A stretch of 60,000 nucleotides of DNA from Cristatella mucedo (GCA_009760855.2 WPIO01000171.1:347501-407500), one strand, 5' to 3'. Shown: positions 32,888-38,565, counted from the stretch's first letter. Translations and numbers: made by a program. Notes: generated by a model from the letters alone, not told the origin.

Positions 32888-33180
32888 TGATCGCACGACG
32901 CCGACTCAGGCGAGCCGCCGCCGCCGCCCAAGCAGAGCGGGAGCTTCGACCCGCCAACTTCGCCTCCGCCCGCGAGCCCAACTCCCAGCCGCCCCTCTCC
33001 TCCGCATCCGGTGCCGCTGCCGCCGCGCTTGGGGCGCTTTGCGCCGCCGAGACAAGTCCGTCCGACGAAGTCGCGAAGCCGCCGTACCTTGGCGATTTCG
33101 AGGGGTATGCCGAAATCGGCTCCGCCTCCCAGCCGGAAGCCCCACGGAGCGCCTCCGACGAGTTCGACCGCCAGCGACAT
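7451..33180 (-). CDS. SYNPO2: synaptopodin-2-type PDZ protein (five coding exons)
   Basis: Synaptopodin-2 (myopodin) family proteins are actin- and Z-disc-associated scaffolds. Joining 33,180-33,088, 26,424-26,273, 20,274-19,232, 14,712-13,684 and 7,701-7,451 gives 2,568 nt, an uninterrupted 855-residue frame with stop TAG. Donors are gtacgg, gtaagg, gtgagt and gtgaga; every acceptor ends in AG after a usable pyrimidine context. Junction phases 0, 2, 1, 1 match on both sides. Residues 1-82 form a PDZ domain with the carboxylate-binding loop at W13-G-F-R-L17. Residues 83-429 are a low-complexity linker. Residues 472-481 and 579-597 carry the two synaptopodin-type motifs (G-R-M-F-A-K-R-K and G-K-G-A-K-I-F-A-K-R). 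TPWEAA is at 635-640 and a proline run at 672-678. Introns are 6.7, 6.0, 4.5 and 6.0 kb and hold many retroelements. Family assignment rests on PDZ and FAKR similarity; alternative exons or promoters may exist. Confidence 0.83.
7702..8449. other. SYNPO2 intron 4, GC-rich 5-prime part in + coordinates
   Basis: Intronic DNA next to the exon 5 acceptor. CpG content stays high to about 8,170 and then drops. Small open frames are not supported by any similarity. Confidence 0.5.
8450..8787 (-). mobile_element. LINE-B 3' end
   Basis: The minus strand carries the C-terminal coding remnant with a G-P-R-L-W-N-S-L-P-like motif (tctaggacctgcagatga region in reverse), then the 3' untranslated end shared with 42,840-43,290 and 59,712-60,000. 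It is 5'-truncated and frameshifted. Confidence 0.65.
8794..9732 (-). mobile_element. L2/CR1-clade LINE, 3' half
   Basis: On the minus strand an open frame at 9,705-9,049 encodes 218 residues of the post-RT C-terminal region (ARNLGV, CLDKDTTSKLVHAFVTSR, HWLPVKQRIDFK, RAFSSYAPKACNSLPT). Small deletions break the frame relative to the better copy at 53,975-55,921. The 3' end keeps the agcgcctagaaagagatt block and an (ATT)n tail at 8,794-8,813. It lies in SYNPO2 intron 4, in the sense orientation of the gene. Confidence 0.85.
9780..10985 (-). mobile_element. LINE-B reverse transcriptase body, degenerate
   Basis: Minus-strand translation in several frames gives RT landmarks: H-S-T-E-T-A-L-L-R-V near 10,930-10,895, S-I-L-G-L-L-L-F-I-V-C-T near 10,610-10,570 in place of the G-S-V-L-G-P-L-L-F core, and L-K-T-V-G-D-R-R-F near 9,850. 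Numerous stops and frameshifts show it is dead. It differs from the main L2 family and belongs with the copies at 42,840 and 59,712. Confidence 0.65.
11291..11726 (+). mobile_element. L2-type LINE 3' part, interrupted by a SINE
   Basis: Starts abruptly at ctctcagatatactccccca and encodes the C-terminal RT-ORF segment (SDILPHQAKRRTTRFSESDS, SYAPKAWNS), then the 3' untranslated region up to gagcgcttta. The missing last bases (tcaagtgcattattatt) reappear at 11,910-11,935 on the far side of a SINE. Confidence 0.8.
11727..11772 (+). repeat. (AC)n(AT)n microsatellite
   Basis: About 27 bases of AC repeat followed by about 19 bases of AT repeat at the 3' end of the inserted minus-strand SINE, so it probably grew from the SINE tail. 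Confidence 0.85.
11773..11905 (-). mobile_element. SINE family 1, inserted into an L2 tail
   Basis: On the minus strand: gctggtttggcctagcggtt (box A region), gaggtcgtgggctcgagccc (box B region), then the tail aagcgcctgaatagagatta and ggggcgctatataaatgaat. It splits the L2 copy at 11,291-11,726; the short ttta is repeated on both sides and may be the target duplication. Confidence 0.85.
11906..11935 (+). mobile_element. displaced last bases of the L2 copy at 11,291
   Basis: tttatcaagtgcattattat is the exact continuation expected after the gagcgcttta at 11,717-11,726. It confirms that the SINE landed inside an existing L2 tail. Confidence 0.75.
11936..12200 (-). mobile_element. L2-type fragment, region between endonuclease and RT
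   Basis: Minus-strand frames carry the D-A-V-N-V-K and A-L-A-E-H-A-S-V-H-S-V-R spacer, similar to the block at 21,090-21,170. In CR1/L2 elements a Leu/Ala-D-K-H-A-P segment sits between endonuclease and RT. It is internally deleted and non-functional. Confidence 0.5.
12290..12690. promoter_or_regulatory. CpG-rich island inside SYNPO2 intron 4
   Basis: A block rich in CpG with gccgccgccgccgtc, two copies of an ATGGCGG-type motif (12,302 on plus, 12,586 on minus; similar to YY1 sites) and open frames on both strands without recognisable protein. It may be an intragenic promoter, for example for a short isoform starting upstream of exon 5, but no direct evidence is present. Confidence 0.3.
12691..13683. 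other. SYNPO2 intron 4, distal part
   Basis: Intronic DNA up to the exon 4 donor. CpG-rich from about 13,080; the exon 4 frame stays open through the donor down to 13,463, which explains the long reading frame without implying coding. Confidence 0.5.
13684..14712 (-). CDS. SYNPO2: SYNPO2 coding exon 4 (synaptopodin core)
   Basis: The acceptor attttccag ends at 14,713. The first bases (ag) join the A left by exon 3 to make lysine 430. Residues 431-772 follow and the donor gtgaga starts at 13,683 after a phase-1 G. The exon opens with KVYSDSSFYD and DEQVEMCKKIA, then the first F-A-K-R-K motif (472-481), the second G-K-G-A-K-I-F-A-K-R motif (579-588) followed by R-A-D-K-Y-V-V-D-E, the TPWEAA segment (635-640), a seven-proline run and a Gly/Ala-rich stretch with YKPFQPV (711-717). 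These basic FAKR motifs are the hallmark of the synaptopodin family. The frame continues open past the donor, so the end is set by the splice site and the phase match with exon 5. Confidence 0.85.
14758..14871 (+). mobile_element. SINE family 1
   Basis: Starts gccgagctggtttggtctag, box A-like and box B-like (gggctcgagcc) elements as in a tRNA, tail aagcgcctgaatagagatta. It ends only 45 bases upstream of the exon 4 acceptor in gene orientation (antisense to the gene), so it forms part of the branch-point region. Confidence 0.85.
14868..14943 (+). repeat. (TA)n-rich tail of the SINE
   Basis: Interrupted TATATA and TATG repeats directly after the SINE body, replacing the usual last bases of its tail. 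Confidence 0.85.
14944..15570. other. SYNPO2 intron 3, nothing recognised
   Basis: No open frame with similarity and no clear repeat family. Confidence 0.35.
15571..15690 (+). repeat. compound (CT)n / (CACT)n / (ATCT)n microsatellite
   Basis: About 50 bases of CT followed by CACT, ATCT and CCAT steps and CT-rich sequence. It is intronic. In gene orientation it reads as GA repeats. Confidence 0.9.
16071..16450 (+). repeat. 10-bp satellite array (about 38 units)
   Basis: Near-perfect tandem copies of gatcctcgaa with a common variant gatcctcgac and rare gagcctcga or gatccttgaa units. There are no length changes among units, so the 10-base register is preserved throughout and both strands stay open (SSKILEDPRR-type and SSRIFEDLRG-type periodic peptides, period 30 bases). 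It lies in SYNPO2 intron 3. The long open frames are a consequence of the period and lack of stops, not evidence of a gene. Confidence 0.97.
16451..17580. other. SYNPO2 intron 3, nothing recognised
   Basis: Contains a short GCT/GCA-rich patch at 17,128-17,165. Only short unsupported reading frames occur. Confidence 0.35.
17588..18345 (+). mobile_element. old L2-type LINE fragment (RT to C-terminal region)
   Basis: Despite many mutations the order of the better copies is kept: a V-P-P-Q-G-like start, ggcattcatttttatgctaa (F-H-F-Y-A-x-D), a degraded N-L-L-V-M-G-K block near 17,795, then VHA-, PACAI- and ARLV-like segments near 18,020-18,150. It has stops in all frames. Confidence 0.65.
18470..19229 (+). 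mobile_element. L2-type LINE 3' part ending at the SYNPO2 exon 3 splice donor
   Basis: Begins at atctagacgtcctgttccaa (the A-R-N-L-x-V block) and continues through the C-terminal region and the 3' segment gtgcctagaaagagattaag into (ATT)n(ACT)n at 19,173-19,229. The tail ends within the first bases of intron 3 on the opposite strand. It is antisense to the gene and too mutated to be active. Confidence 0.8.
19173..19229 (+). repeat. (ATT)n(ACT)n tail
   Basis: About ten ATT steps followed by about nine ACT steps. Read on the minus strand this gives the start of SYNPO2 intron 3, gtgag followed by TAG repeats. Confidence 0.95.
19232..20274 (-). CDS. SYNPO2: SYNPO2 coding exon 3 (long linker)
   Basis: The acceptor ttgcctgcag ends at 20,275; the first G completes arginine 82 from exon 2. 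There are 347 complete codons (residues 83-429) and a final A that joins exon 4 as lysine. The donor gtgagt starts at 19,231. The product is rich in Ser, Ala, Pro, Thr and Gln, with a polyalanine run near residues 142-148, KRVVWSPT at 302-309, a five-glutamine run at 371-375 and a basic end (RSRR). No folded domain is seen, so it is likely disordered scaffold sequence. The open frame extends upstream to an ATG at 20,384, but that part is intronic under this model because the phases of exons 2 and 3 fit only with the acceptor. Confidence 0.8.
20275..20454. other. SYNPO2 intron 2, part adjacent to exon 3
   Basis: Intronic. The reading frame of exon 3 happens to stay open for 37 codons beyond the acceptor. 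Confidence 0.5.
20455..20640 (-). mobile_element. two minus-strand L2/SINE 3' tails
   Basis: First tail: gagagaactggatctctttc with gcacgatcgaatggctagta (20,475-20,560). Second: ccctaagttaactcggtctc and aaggtgcttt (20,600-20,632). Both are diverged copies of the same hairpin-forming 3' segment. Confidence 0.55.
20745..21255 (+). mobile_element. L2/CR1 endonuclease-domain remnant
   Basis: The frame at 20,749-21,114 gives L-V-Q-H-V-Y-P-T-T-R-I-G-G-H-I-L-D-L-V, then S-N-Y-C-A-I, matching the C-terminal part of an AP-type endonuclease (usual T-H-x-x-G-H-x-L-D-L-V and S-D-H). A second frame at 20,991-21,176 continues with N-F-I-K-S-D and L-D-Q-H-A-P-L, the spacer before RT. A frameshift separates them and the catalytic S-D-H is S-N-Y here, so it is inactive. 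Confidence 0.65.
21256..22925. other. SYNPO2 intron 2, nothing firmly recognised
   Basis: GCT/GCA-rich DNA around 21,895-22,140, 22,515-22,560 and a small direct repeat gttgccatcagtgca at 22,553 and 22,590. No supported coding region. Confidence 0.35.
22926..23205 (-). mobile_element. L2-type LINE 3' end
   Basis: On the minus strand: KTHLFMTAFSGSMR coding end, a 3' untranslated region with catgctgccac and catgatattt, then the conserved tail tctagaaagagattgagttc and tcaagtgtattatta. Confidence 0.8.
23235..23345 (-). mobile_element. LINE-B 3'-end fragment
   Basis: Diverged match to 8,455-8,560: atggccacaatgactaagtg, gttctctatgtcgctctcga. Only the terminal bases are left. Confidence 0.45.
23346..24927. 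other. SYNPO2 intron 2, nothing firmly recognised
   Basis: Overlapping open frames of up to 186 codons (23,986-24,546 plus) lack recognisable motifs. A short direct repeat (ccggcctccggtagctagga-like) lies at about 23,483-23,525. Confidence 0.35.
24928..25790 (-). repeat. interrupted CAG/TGC-type higher-order repeat with a long alanine-rich frame
   Basis: Plus strand: agcagcagcaacatcagcta and caacatcaaccaaagcagca modules alternate. The second recurs at spacings of 117, 72, 66, 72, 63 and 66 bases, all multiples of three. The minus strand is open for 311 codons and would encode an Ala/Val/Asp-rich repeat (AAVADVAAAVTDVPAALVDV). A candidate acceptor (gtgccag, exon from 25,790) and donor (gtgagt after 24,928) flank it. 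The acceptor phase fits SYNPO2 exon 2, but the donor phase (1) does not fit exon 3 (needs 2), so I annotate a repeat rather than an exon. Confidence 0.8.
25791..26272. other. SYNPO2 intron 2, part next to exon 2
   Basis: No gene or repeat family recognised; the exon 2 donor gtaagg begins at 26,272. Confidence 0.4.
26273..26424 (-). CDS. SYNPO2: SYNPO2 coding exon 2 (second half of PDZ domain)
   Basis: The acceptor ccttcttttag ends at 26,425 and the exon is in phase 0 with exon 1. It encodes residues 32-81 plus two bases of arginine 82. I-R-K-R-S-K-A, then G-L-Q-E-G-D-I-V-T-N-I and S-H-G-E-A-M-T-I-I are the usual PDZ beta-C, beta-D and alpha-2 signatures. In the family, exon 1 supplies the binding loop and this exon the rest of the fold, ending L-R-L-C-V-S-R. 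The donor is gtaagg. It is short, so it is easily missed by ORF-length searches. Confidence 0.88.
26425..28542. other. SYNPO2 intron 1, nothing firmly recognised
   Basis: A 20-bp doublet (caataggtctaataaatcaa) occurs at 27,620-27,660. Near 28,165-28,200 the minus strand reads gcgggtttgagtcgtgca, weakly similar to a tRNA box B and possibly another old SINE. No supported coding region. Confidence 0.35.
28543..28654 (+). repeat. 34-bp minisatellite, 3.3 copies
   Basis: Three identical units beginning gggcgaggctgacccacact start at 28,543, 28,577 and 28,611, then a 10-base partial unit. Identity among the units indicates a recent or homogenised expansion. Confidence 0.97.
28655..29312. other. SYNPO2 intron 1, nothing recognised
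   Basis: No supported gene or element. Confidence 0.35.
29313..29470 (+). repeat. 54-bp minisatellite, three copies
   Basis: Units begin cctcccttccccgaccg at 29,313, 29,367 and 29,421 and differ at only a few bases. Because 54 is a multiple of three, a periodic peptide (PPFPDRASDATRYLENTL) appears in one frame, without support as a gene. Confidence 0.95.
29581..29623. repeat. perfect inverted repeat, 20-bp arms, 3-base loop
   Basis: Left arm 29,581-29,600 is ctcgcgaaccacgctgctgc; loop ttg; right arm 29,604-29,623 is its exact reverse complement. It could form a very stable hairpin or cruciform. Confidence 0.95.
29807..29945 (+). mobile_element. SINE family 1
   Basis: Starts gccgcgctggtttggcccgg, box A-like and box B-like gtgggctcgagtccc, then aagcgcctgaatagagatta. 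The final part is degraded to an AT-rich tail. Confidence 0.85.
30043..30150 (-). mobile_element. L2-type LINE 3' end
   Basis: (AAT)n run followed by cttgataaagcgccctcaga and ctctttctaggcgctttaca; the minus-strand reading gives the standard L2 terminus. Confidence 0.85.
30188..30332 (+). mobile_element. SINE family 2
   Basis: Truncated tRNA-like head with gtgggctcaaatcc (box B region), then ctttattgccgcttc, gatagccgcaaaggctcctc and the diagnostic end aagaggctgttaaatcagct. Same family as 49,821-49,988. Confidence 0.75.
30433..30590 (+). promoter_or_regulatory. candidate plus-strand promoter in SYNPO2 intron 1
   Basis: Two GC boxes (ccccgcccac and tcccgcccac) near 30,438 and 30,461, the E-box cacgtg between them, and a TATA element (tatatatagg) near 30,548. 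Spacing is typical of a core promoter. There is no recognised coding sequence downstream; the open frame at 30,338-30,706 has no known motif. Confidence 0.25.
30772..30919 (+). repeat. 12-bp minisatellite, about 12 copies
   Basis: Units of the form gcaggcYtcaga with ggcctcaga, ggccgcaga and ggcttcaga variants. Confidence 0.95.
31230..31480 (+). repeat. polypyrimidine CT-rich tract
   Basis: About 250 bases almost entirely C and T with tctctctc and ctcctcct stretches. It lies in SYNPO2 intron 1. In gene orientation it is purine-rich. Confidence 0.85.
31603..31672 (+). mobile_element. L2-type 3' tail remnant
   Basis: gtgcctagaaagagatcgaa, then atcaagtgtatt, matches the end of the L2 copies with a small deletion. 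Confidence 0.6.
32832..32887 (+). repeat. (GCC)n run, about 18-19 units
   Basis: Uninterrupted GCC/CCG triplets, about 200 bases into SYNPO2 intron 1, read as GGC on the sense strand. The long proline or glycine frames through it are artefacts of the repeat. Confidence 0.97.
33088..33180 (-). CDS. SYNPO2: SYNPO2 coding exon 1 (start of PDZ domain)
   Basis: ATG at 33,180-33,178 with G at -3, 31 codons, and donor gtacgg at 33,087. It encodes M-S-L-A-V-E-L-V-G-G-A-P-W-G-F-R-L then a P-L-E-I-A-K end. G-A-P-W-G-F-R-L is the carboxylate-binding loop of PDZ domains of the synaptopodin-2 and PDLIM type. The frame is open upstream for a further 46 codons, but the PDZ families of this type start at this methionine, so I chose it. 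Phase 0 joins exon 2. Confidence 0.87.
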
Positions 33181-33900
33181 GTCGCCAGCAGCTCTCGGCG
33201 TCCAGCGATCGATCACCACCGTCGGACGTTGCCGTCGTTCGTGGGAGTGCGTTCCGCTGCCACCGGGACCGCGCCGCTGCTGCCGCCACCGCCGCTGGGA
33301 GCGAGCGAGCGAGCGCACCGACTCGATGTGAGGCGCGCTGGGAGACTGTTTACTCGCGGCCGGTGAACGCGAGTGGGTTCATTAATACCCTGGATGGATG
33401 GATGGATGGCGGCAGGTAAGACTAAACCGCTCCCGAGTCGCAGCCAGAGCGAGGGCGACCTCCGGCGGGGTCAGTCGCCCCAGATCAGCCGCCGCCTCCG
33501 CCGCCGCCGCCGCCGCCACCGCCGCCACCGCCTCTTCGAGCGACCCAACTGTATTTTCATTAAACGCGACAGCAGTCAGCCGCAGCCGGCGAACGCGAGA
33601 AATCGAGCGGGCAGTTCGTTGCGCTTTAGCCCGGAGTTACTTTGCATTGAAAAATGAGCACGATTGCAACGTTTTTTCTAATGGGAGCGTGAGGGCGCGA
33701 TACCGAAATAGATCCGCCCATCTTTAAACGCTCGCGTCCATCTCGTTAACCTTATACAGAGGTAACCCGAGATGGCTACCGGAGATGGCTCCGCTCATCC
33801 ACCCGACAGCCATCGGCGCAGCCGGAAACTCGCACGCGCTCGCTCGCTCCCGCTGATGAGGGAGCTAATAGAGGACGATTCCGTCTTCTACCGCCTGCTG

Positions 33901-34159
33901 TGCTGCCATTCTCAATCGACCATCAAGCCAGCGCTCTGGGTTTCGGCCTAGCTCCCCGCCCAGGAGTCTCATCTGCTCCGGCGTGAGCTCGGTTCCCCTC
34001 GGTTGCTCTCGGTTCCCGAGGTTTGTGCTCGTTTCCACTCGTGTAGAGGGGGCTACGCATTCTATAGTTGCTCTCAGCTTTCTATAGCAGCTCCCCGTAC
34101 AATGGTATATTGATCTTTCTCTCTGCCTATCTCTTTCTATCTACTTGTATGCACATAAT
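33901..34159. other. intergenic, nothing recognised
   Basis: Tandem near-repeats of ctcggttcccc type at about 33,990-34,030; no gene. Confidence 0.35.
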
Positions 34160-34998
34160 AATTATTATTATCATAATTATAATAATGCACTTGATAAAGC
34201 ATCCTCAGAGAACTCGATCTCTTTCTAGGCGCTTTACATTTGCTGCAAAGGGAAACGCGATCGAATGGTGAGTAATATCATGCTTGATAAGCAACATGAA
34301 TAACATGGTTAGGGCTGACATGCACAGGGGTTAGCATGCAAGTGTGGTTAGTGGCAGCATGCACGGTGTCAGCACGCATAAGCACATGAAGGACGAGTCA
34401 CAGGGACCCACTAAATGCTGTCCTAAATAGGTGTGTTTTAAGTCCTTTGTAAATGTGGTCAAGTCAGGGGATGTTGTGACTCAAGTCGGGAGTGAGTTCC
34501 AGGCTTTGGGAGCATACGAACTAAATGCACGGTCTCCAAAGGATTTGAGGTTTGTCCGAGGTATTGGTAAACTGTTGGATTCCGAAAAACGGGTGGTACG
34601 ATGCTTGGTCTGGTGGGGGAGCAGATCTGATAGGTAGGCTGGAGCCAAAGAATGAAGTGACCTGCGAGTGAGCAACAAAACCTTTAGGTCGATTCGTTGC
34701 TTGACTGGTAGTCAGTGCAGGTCGGCGAGAAGTGGTTCGATTTGGCAACTGCGACGCTCACGACAAACAAGCCTAGCTGCAGAGTTTTGCACCAGCTGTA
34801 AGCGCCTGATTGCGCATGCTGGTAGGCCAGCAAGCAGTGAGTTACAGAAGTCAAGACGGGATGTCACGAATGCATGGACCAACTTAGACATGGTATTCTT
34901 ATCTAAACAAGCCCGAATTTAAGCAATGTCATGTATCTGAACGTAGGCAGACTTGACTGTGGAGCTGATGTGGTCATCTAACGAGAGGTCACTTTGTA
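34160..34998 (-). mobile_element. L2-type LINE 3' half
   Basis: Minus-strand fragments of the C-terminal region (HSLAPAYLSDLLPHQTKHRT, SYAPKAWNSLPT) and the L2 3' end with its ATT-type tail at 34,160-34,185. Stops and frameshifts abound. Confidence 0.85.
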
Positions 34999-35025
34999 AA
35001 ATGTATAGTACATTATTATTACTAT

Positions 35026-35029
<4 letters not shown>

Positions 35030-35059
<30 letters not shown>

Positions 35060-35104
35060 CACGCTCGTACGTGTGTGCGTGAATGCATACGTACGTGCGT
35101 GTGG

Positions 35105-35149
<45 letters not shown>

Positions 35150-35190
35150 TGTGTGAATGTGTGTGTGTGTGTGTGTGTGTGTGTCTATCT
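35030..35190 (+). repeat. (TG)n microsatellites, interrupted
   Basis: Two TG runs (35,035-35,060 and 35,107-35,185) separated by degenerate GTGCG steps. Confidence 0.9.
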
Positions 35191-36425
35191 ATCTATTCGT
35201 CTACATTTCTTTTTCTATGTAAACACTTCCGCCTCCGCTATGACCGGAAGCCGCTGCAGTCGTACCTACCGCTGTCGTAGATTCCGTAAAACCGTAAAAT
35301 ATTCGAAGCCGCCCTATCAACTAACGCCGTTAACGATAAAGTTAAGACCTGTTTTGTGAATTGTGAGAAACGTTTGTCCCCAACACATTAAAAATTACTG
35401 GTGAATTGACAAGCAACTGCTTAGCGACTTCTGCTGCGTCTTCGTCTTCGGATGAGGACCTACCTAGTAGCTCCGACGACAGTTCCATGTCCATGTCCGG
35501 TTACGGTTTCCCAGGCGACCCTCTACGACCTTGCATGCTTGTCAGCGCTTCGAGCTCATTCAGACAGCACTGCTGCAAATTGAGTGCATGTTTTCTGCCT
35601 CGCGAGTTAGGCATACGCCGTTCCCGATGAACTACGCACGGTACTACTAGAGCGGGCTGCCAGCGCCGAACATCATTGCCACCTTTAGTAATCGCAATGC
35701 TCGTTGCCCCTTTCGAACGACTGTTTAGAGTATTGGCCAAACCCGAGGTTCTCCCTTTTAGAACTTCGCTAAGTTTCCCTAGTCTGGCAGCAGTAGCAAA
35801 GCCAACGCTCGACCTCGGTGACCGCTAACAATTTGTGCTTCCGGAATGGCAGCTCGCTGTACAATAAACTGCTAGCTGTTGGCAGCTGGACACTCGGTGA
35901 CGCTCTAGACATTTTCTCAGCTGCTGGGACATGGCGACAAGTCGAAGAACTGCTCGCCCGTAATCTATGAATACCGCAAAATGCTTCGCCTCTTTTCATA
36001 CTCCGAGATCGGTGGAAACTGGCGGCGGTGTAGCTGCAGCAATCCGAACGTCTTTCCATTTCAAGCCCTTGTCGGTAGCTGCTAAAAAACGCACCGCCGG
36101 CAACCGTTGGGCGCGCGTGCTCGTCGTCAAGGTTGTCTCCTCTTGGCGTCGTCGCAGGTCTAGCTTGGCGTGAGGGCAGCGTGGCAGGTGAACGCTTGCA
36201 CGCGGGCGTGCAAGGCTGGCGTCCTGCTAATTGGTGTTATGAGCTTGTTTGCGTCTGCTCACCACTCAGACGCCGCCCATTTGCCGGTGGGAAAGTGCGA
36301 TCGCCGTCTGGGCCACCATCCGAAGTTGGCCTGCGATTCCGGACGTCTAGCGAAGGAAAATGGCACTCCAGAGGGTCGTGAAGACCCACGCCCACACCAT
36401 TAAGCCGGCTAGCCGCCTTCTACCC
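35191..36425. other. intergenic, no recognised gene
   Basis: The plus-strand frame 35,406-35,630 has a Ser/Asp-rich stretch (SSSSDEDLPSSSDDSS) but no domain and no splice context. Nothing else is supported. Confidence 0.35.
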
Positions 36426-36429
36426 ACGG

Positions 36430-36600
36430 TGCTGATTCGACCCAGTGGTCAAAGTGGTCGCCTTAGACGACCGAGGTGAAGGTCACTGCACTTGCCTGCC
36501 GAGATTGTGGGCTCAAGTCCTGTGGTATATGTGAAGCGCATGGACAGTTATTAATTTCTCTTATGGCGCTATACAAACGAATTATACTATGTCAGCGTCT
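36430..36600 (+). mobile_element. SINE family 1, diverged
   Basis: gctgattcgacccagtggtc (box A region), gattgtgggctcaagtcc (box B region) and tail aagcgcatggacagttatta, atggcgctatacaaacga. There is an extra 25-30 bases between the boxes compared with other copies. Confidence 0.75.
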
Positions 36601-36826
36601 CAAATTTGAGACCATTGCACGCTGCTTCCTGCCCGCTGGAACCGTGCGAGAATAAAAGCTCGCTAAAAGTGGAAGCGCCTACAAAAGGAAGCGTCTGGGA
36701 CATCTTCCTACTCGATAATAATAATAAATTCGCACTACCGGACAACAGGCATACAGCAGTTGCCTTATGTGGTGCGCTCGCTGTTACAGTTGCCTCCCCC
36801 CCCCCCGGCGTTACAGTTACAGTTTA

Positions 36827-36956
36827 GCGGCTCTAGTTTGGCCCAGGGGTTAAGGTGCTCGCTTTTGCGACCGAGGTCACGGGCTCGAGCCTTGTGGCGT
36901 ATGTGGAGCGGATGGATGAAGATTTAGTTCACTTGGGGCGCTGCAAATGAGTTACA
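36827..36956 (+). mobile_element. SINE family 1, diverged
   Basis: tagtttggcccaggggttaa, cacgggctcgagcc, and a tail variant gagcggatggatgaagattt. It runs into the (TA)n array that follows. Confidence 0.75.
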
Positions 36957-36957
36957 C

Positions 36958-36993
<36 letters not shown>

Positions 36994-37076
36994 GTATAAC
37001 TCTATGTATATATATATATATATATCGACATATACATATATTATATATCATACATATATCGAATATATCTACATAT
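36957..37076 (+). repeat. (TA)n-rich array
   Basis: Interrupted TA and TATC/CATA steps joining a SINE on the left to an L2 copy on the right. Confidence 0.9.
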
Positions 37077-38563
37077 ATGATCGAAACCTCACACCTTGCT
37101 AGTAAGTTCCAGTCTCGCTTTAGAGCTAATCACTCAACAGAGTCAGCATTGCTTAGGGTATACAACGACCTACTTAGGAATGCAGACATGAAGAAAGTGT
37201 CTCTGCTTGTTTGGCTCAATCTTTCGGCAGCTTTTGATACCGTCGATCACAAAGTTCTTCTAGAGCGCCTCTCATCTCGCCTAGACATCACTGGCACTGC
37301 TCTGCAGTGGTTCAGTTCCTATCTCAGTGGGAGACTCCAGAGTATTGACGTGAATGGACAAAGATCATCTGAAGTACCTCTGAAATATGGAGTACCTCAG
37401 GGCTCCGTGCTAGGTCCGGTTCTTTTCACGGTTTATACTCTCCCTCTTGCTGATGTGATTGCCAAGCACAATCTAGGCTTTCACTTCTATGCGGATGACA
37501 CTCAGTTGTACCTTTGCTTTGATCCCTCCCAGCCTTCAAGCACCTCAAATTCTCTCAACTCACTTGCTGCATGCATTGATGACATCCGAACATGGATGGC
37601 AGCAAATTTTCTAAAACTTAACGATGATAAAACTAACTTACTAGTTATGGGCAAACCCAGTGTGATTCAGAGATTGGAAAGGCTGACTCTCAAATTTGGC
37701 TCTGCCAGCATATCTCCTGTCGAATCAGCTCGAAATCTAGGTGTCATATTCCAAAGCGACCTCGTTAGACGATCATATCAGCTCTACAGTCAAATCCGCC
37801 TATTTTCAGTTTCATAACATTGCTAAAATTCGGGCTTGTTTAGATAAGGATACCACGTCCAAGTTGGTCCATGCATTCGTGACATCCCGTCTCGACTTCT
37901 GCAACTCACTGCTTACTGGCCTACCAGCATGTGCGATCACGCGATTGCAGCTGGTGCAAAACTCTGCAGCTAGGCTTGTCTGTCGTGAGCATCGCAGTTG
38001 CCACATTACTTCCCTTCTCGCCGACCTGCACTGGCTACCAGTCAAGCAACAGATTGACTTTAAGGTTTTGTCGCTCACTTTTAGGTCCCTTCATTCTATG
38101 GCTCCAGCCTATCTCTCAGATATACTCCCCCATCAGGCTAAGCATCGTACCACCCGCTTTTCGGAATCCAACAGTCTACAAATACCTCATACAAACCTTA
38201 AATCCTTTGGAGACTGTGCATTTAGTTCGTATGCTTCCAAAGCCTGGAACTCCCTCCCGACCTGCGTCAGAACATCCCCTGACCTGACCACATTTAAAAG
38301 GAACCTAAAAACACACCTATTTAGGACAGCATTTAGTGGGTCCCTGTGATTCGTCCTTGATGTGCTTATGCGTGCTGACACTGTGCATGCTGCCACTAAC
38401 CACATTTGCATGGTGACCCTGTGCATGTCACCCCTAACCATATTATTCATTGTGTTTGTTTTTCAAGCATGATTTTACTTACCATTCAATTGCATTTCCC
38501 TTTGCAGCAAATGTAAAGCGCCTAGAAAGAGATTAAGTTCTCTGAGGGCGCTTTATCAAGTCC

Positions 38564-38565
<2 letters not shown>
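37077..38565 (+). mobile_element. L2/CR1-clade LINE copy, RT and C-terminal region
   Basis: 5'-truncated inside RT. The frame at 37,077-37,817 encodes RT blocks (ANHSTESALLRVYNDL, LNLSAAFDTVDHKVLLERL, GVPQGSVLGPVLFTVY, FHFYADDTQLYL). A two-base deletion near 37,763 shifts to the frame at 37,741-38,349, which encodes the C-terminal region. The 3' untranslated part has catgctgccactaacc, agcgcctagaaagagatta and ctttatcaagtcc. High similarity to 41,699-42,755 and 54,400-55,900 suggests recent activity of the family. Confidence 0.93.

Larger units (their letters stand above)
32040..33900 (-). promoter_or_regulatory. SYNPO2: CpG-rich 5' region of the SYNPO2 gene
   Basis: Very high C, G and CpG content with long random open frames in all registers. 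It surrounds coding exon 1 (33,180-33,088) and includes two GCC runs (32,832-32,887 and near 33,483-33,530). The start of transcription most likely lies between 33,200 and 33,900. No TATA box can be assigned. Confidence 0.6.

Noticed and set aside
32644-33366. 240-codon plus-strand proline-rich frame over the CpG island
   Set aside because: It is opposite to the PDZ exon and is driven by the GCC run and CpG-rich composition; it has no domain.
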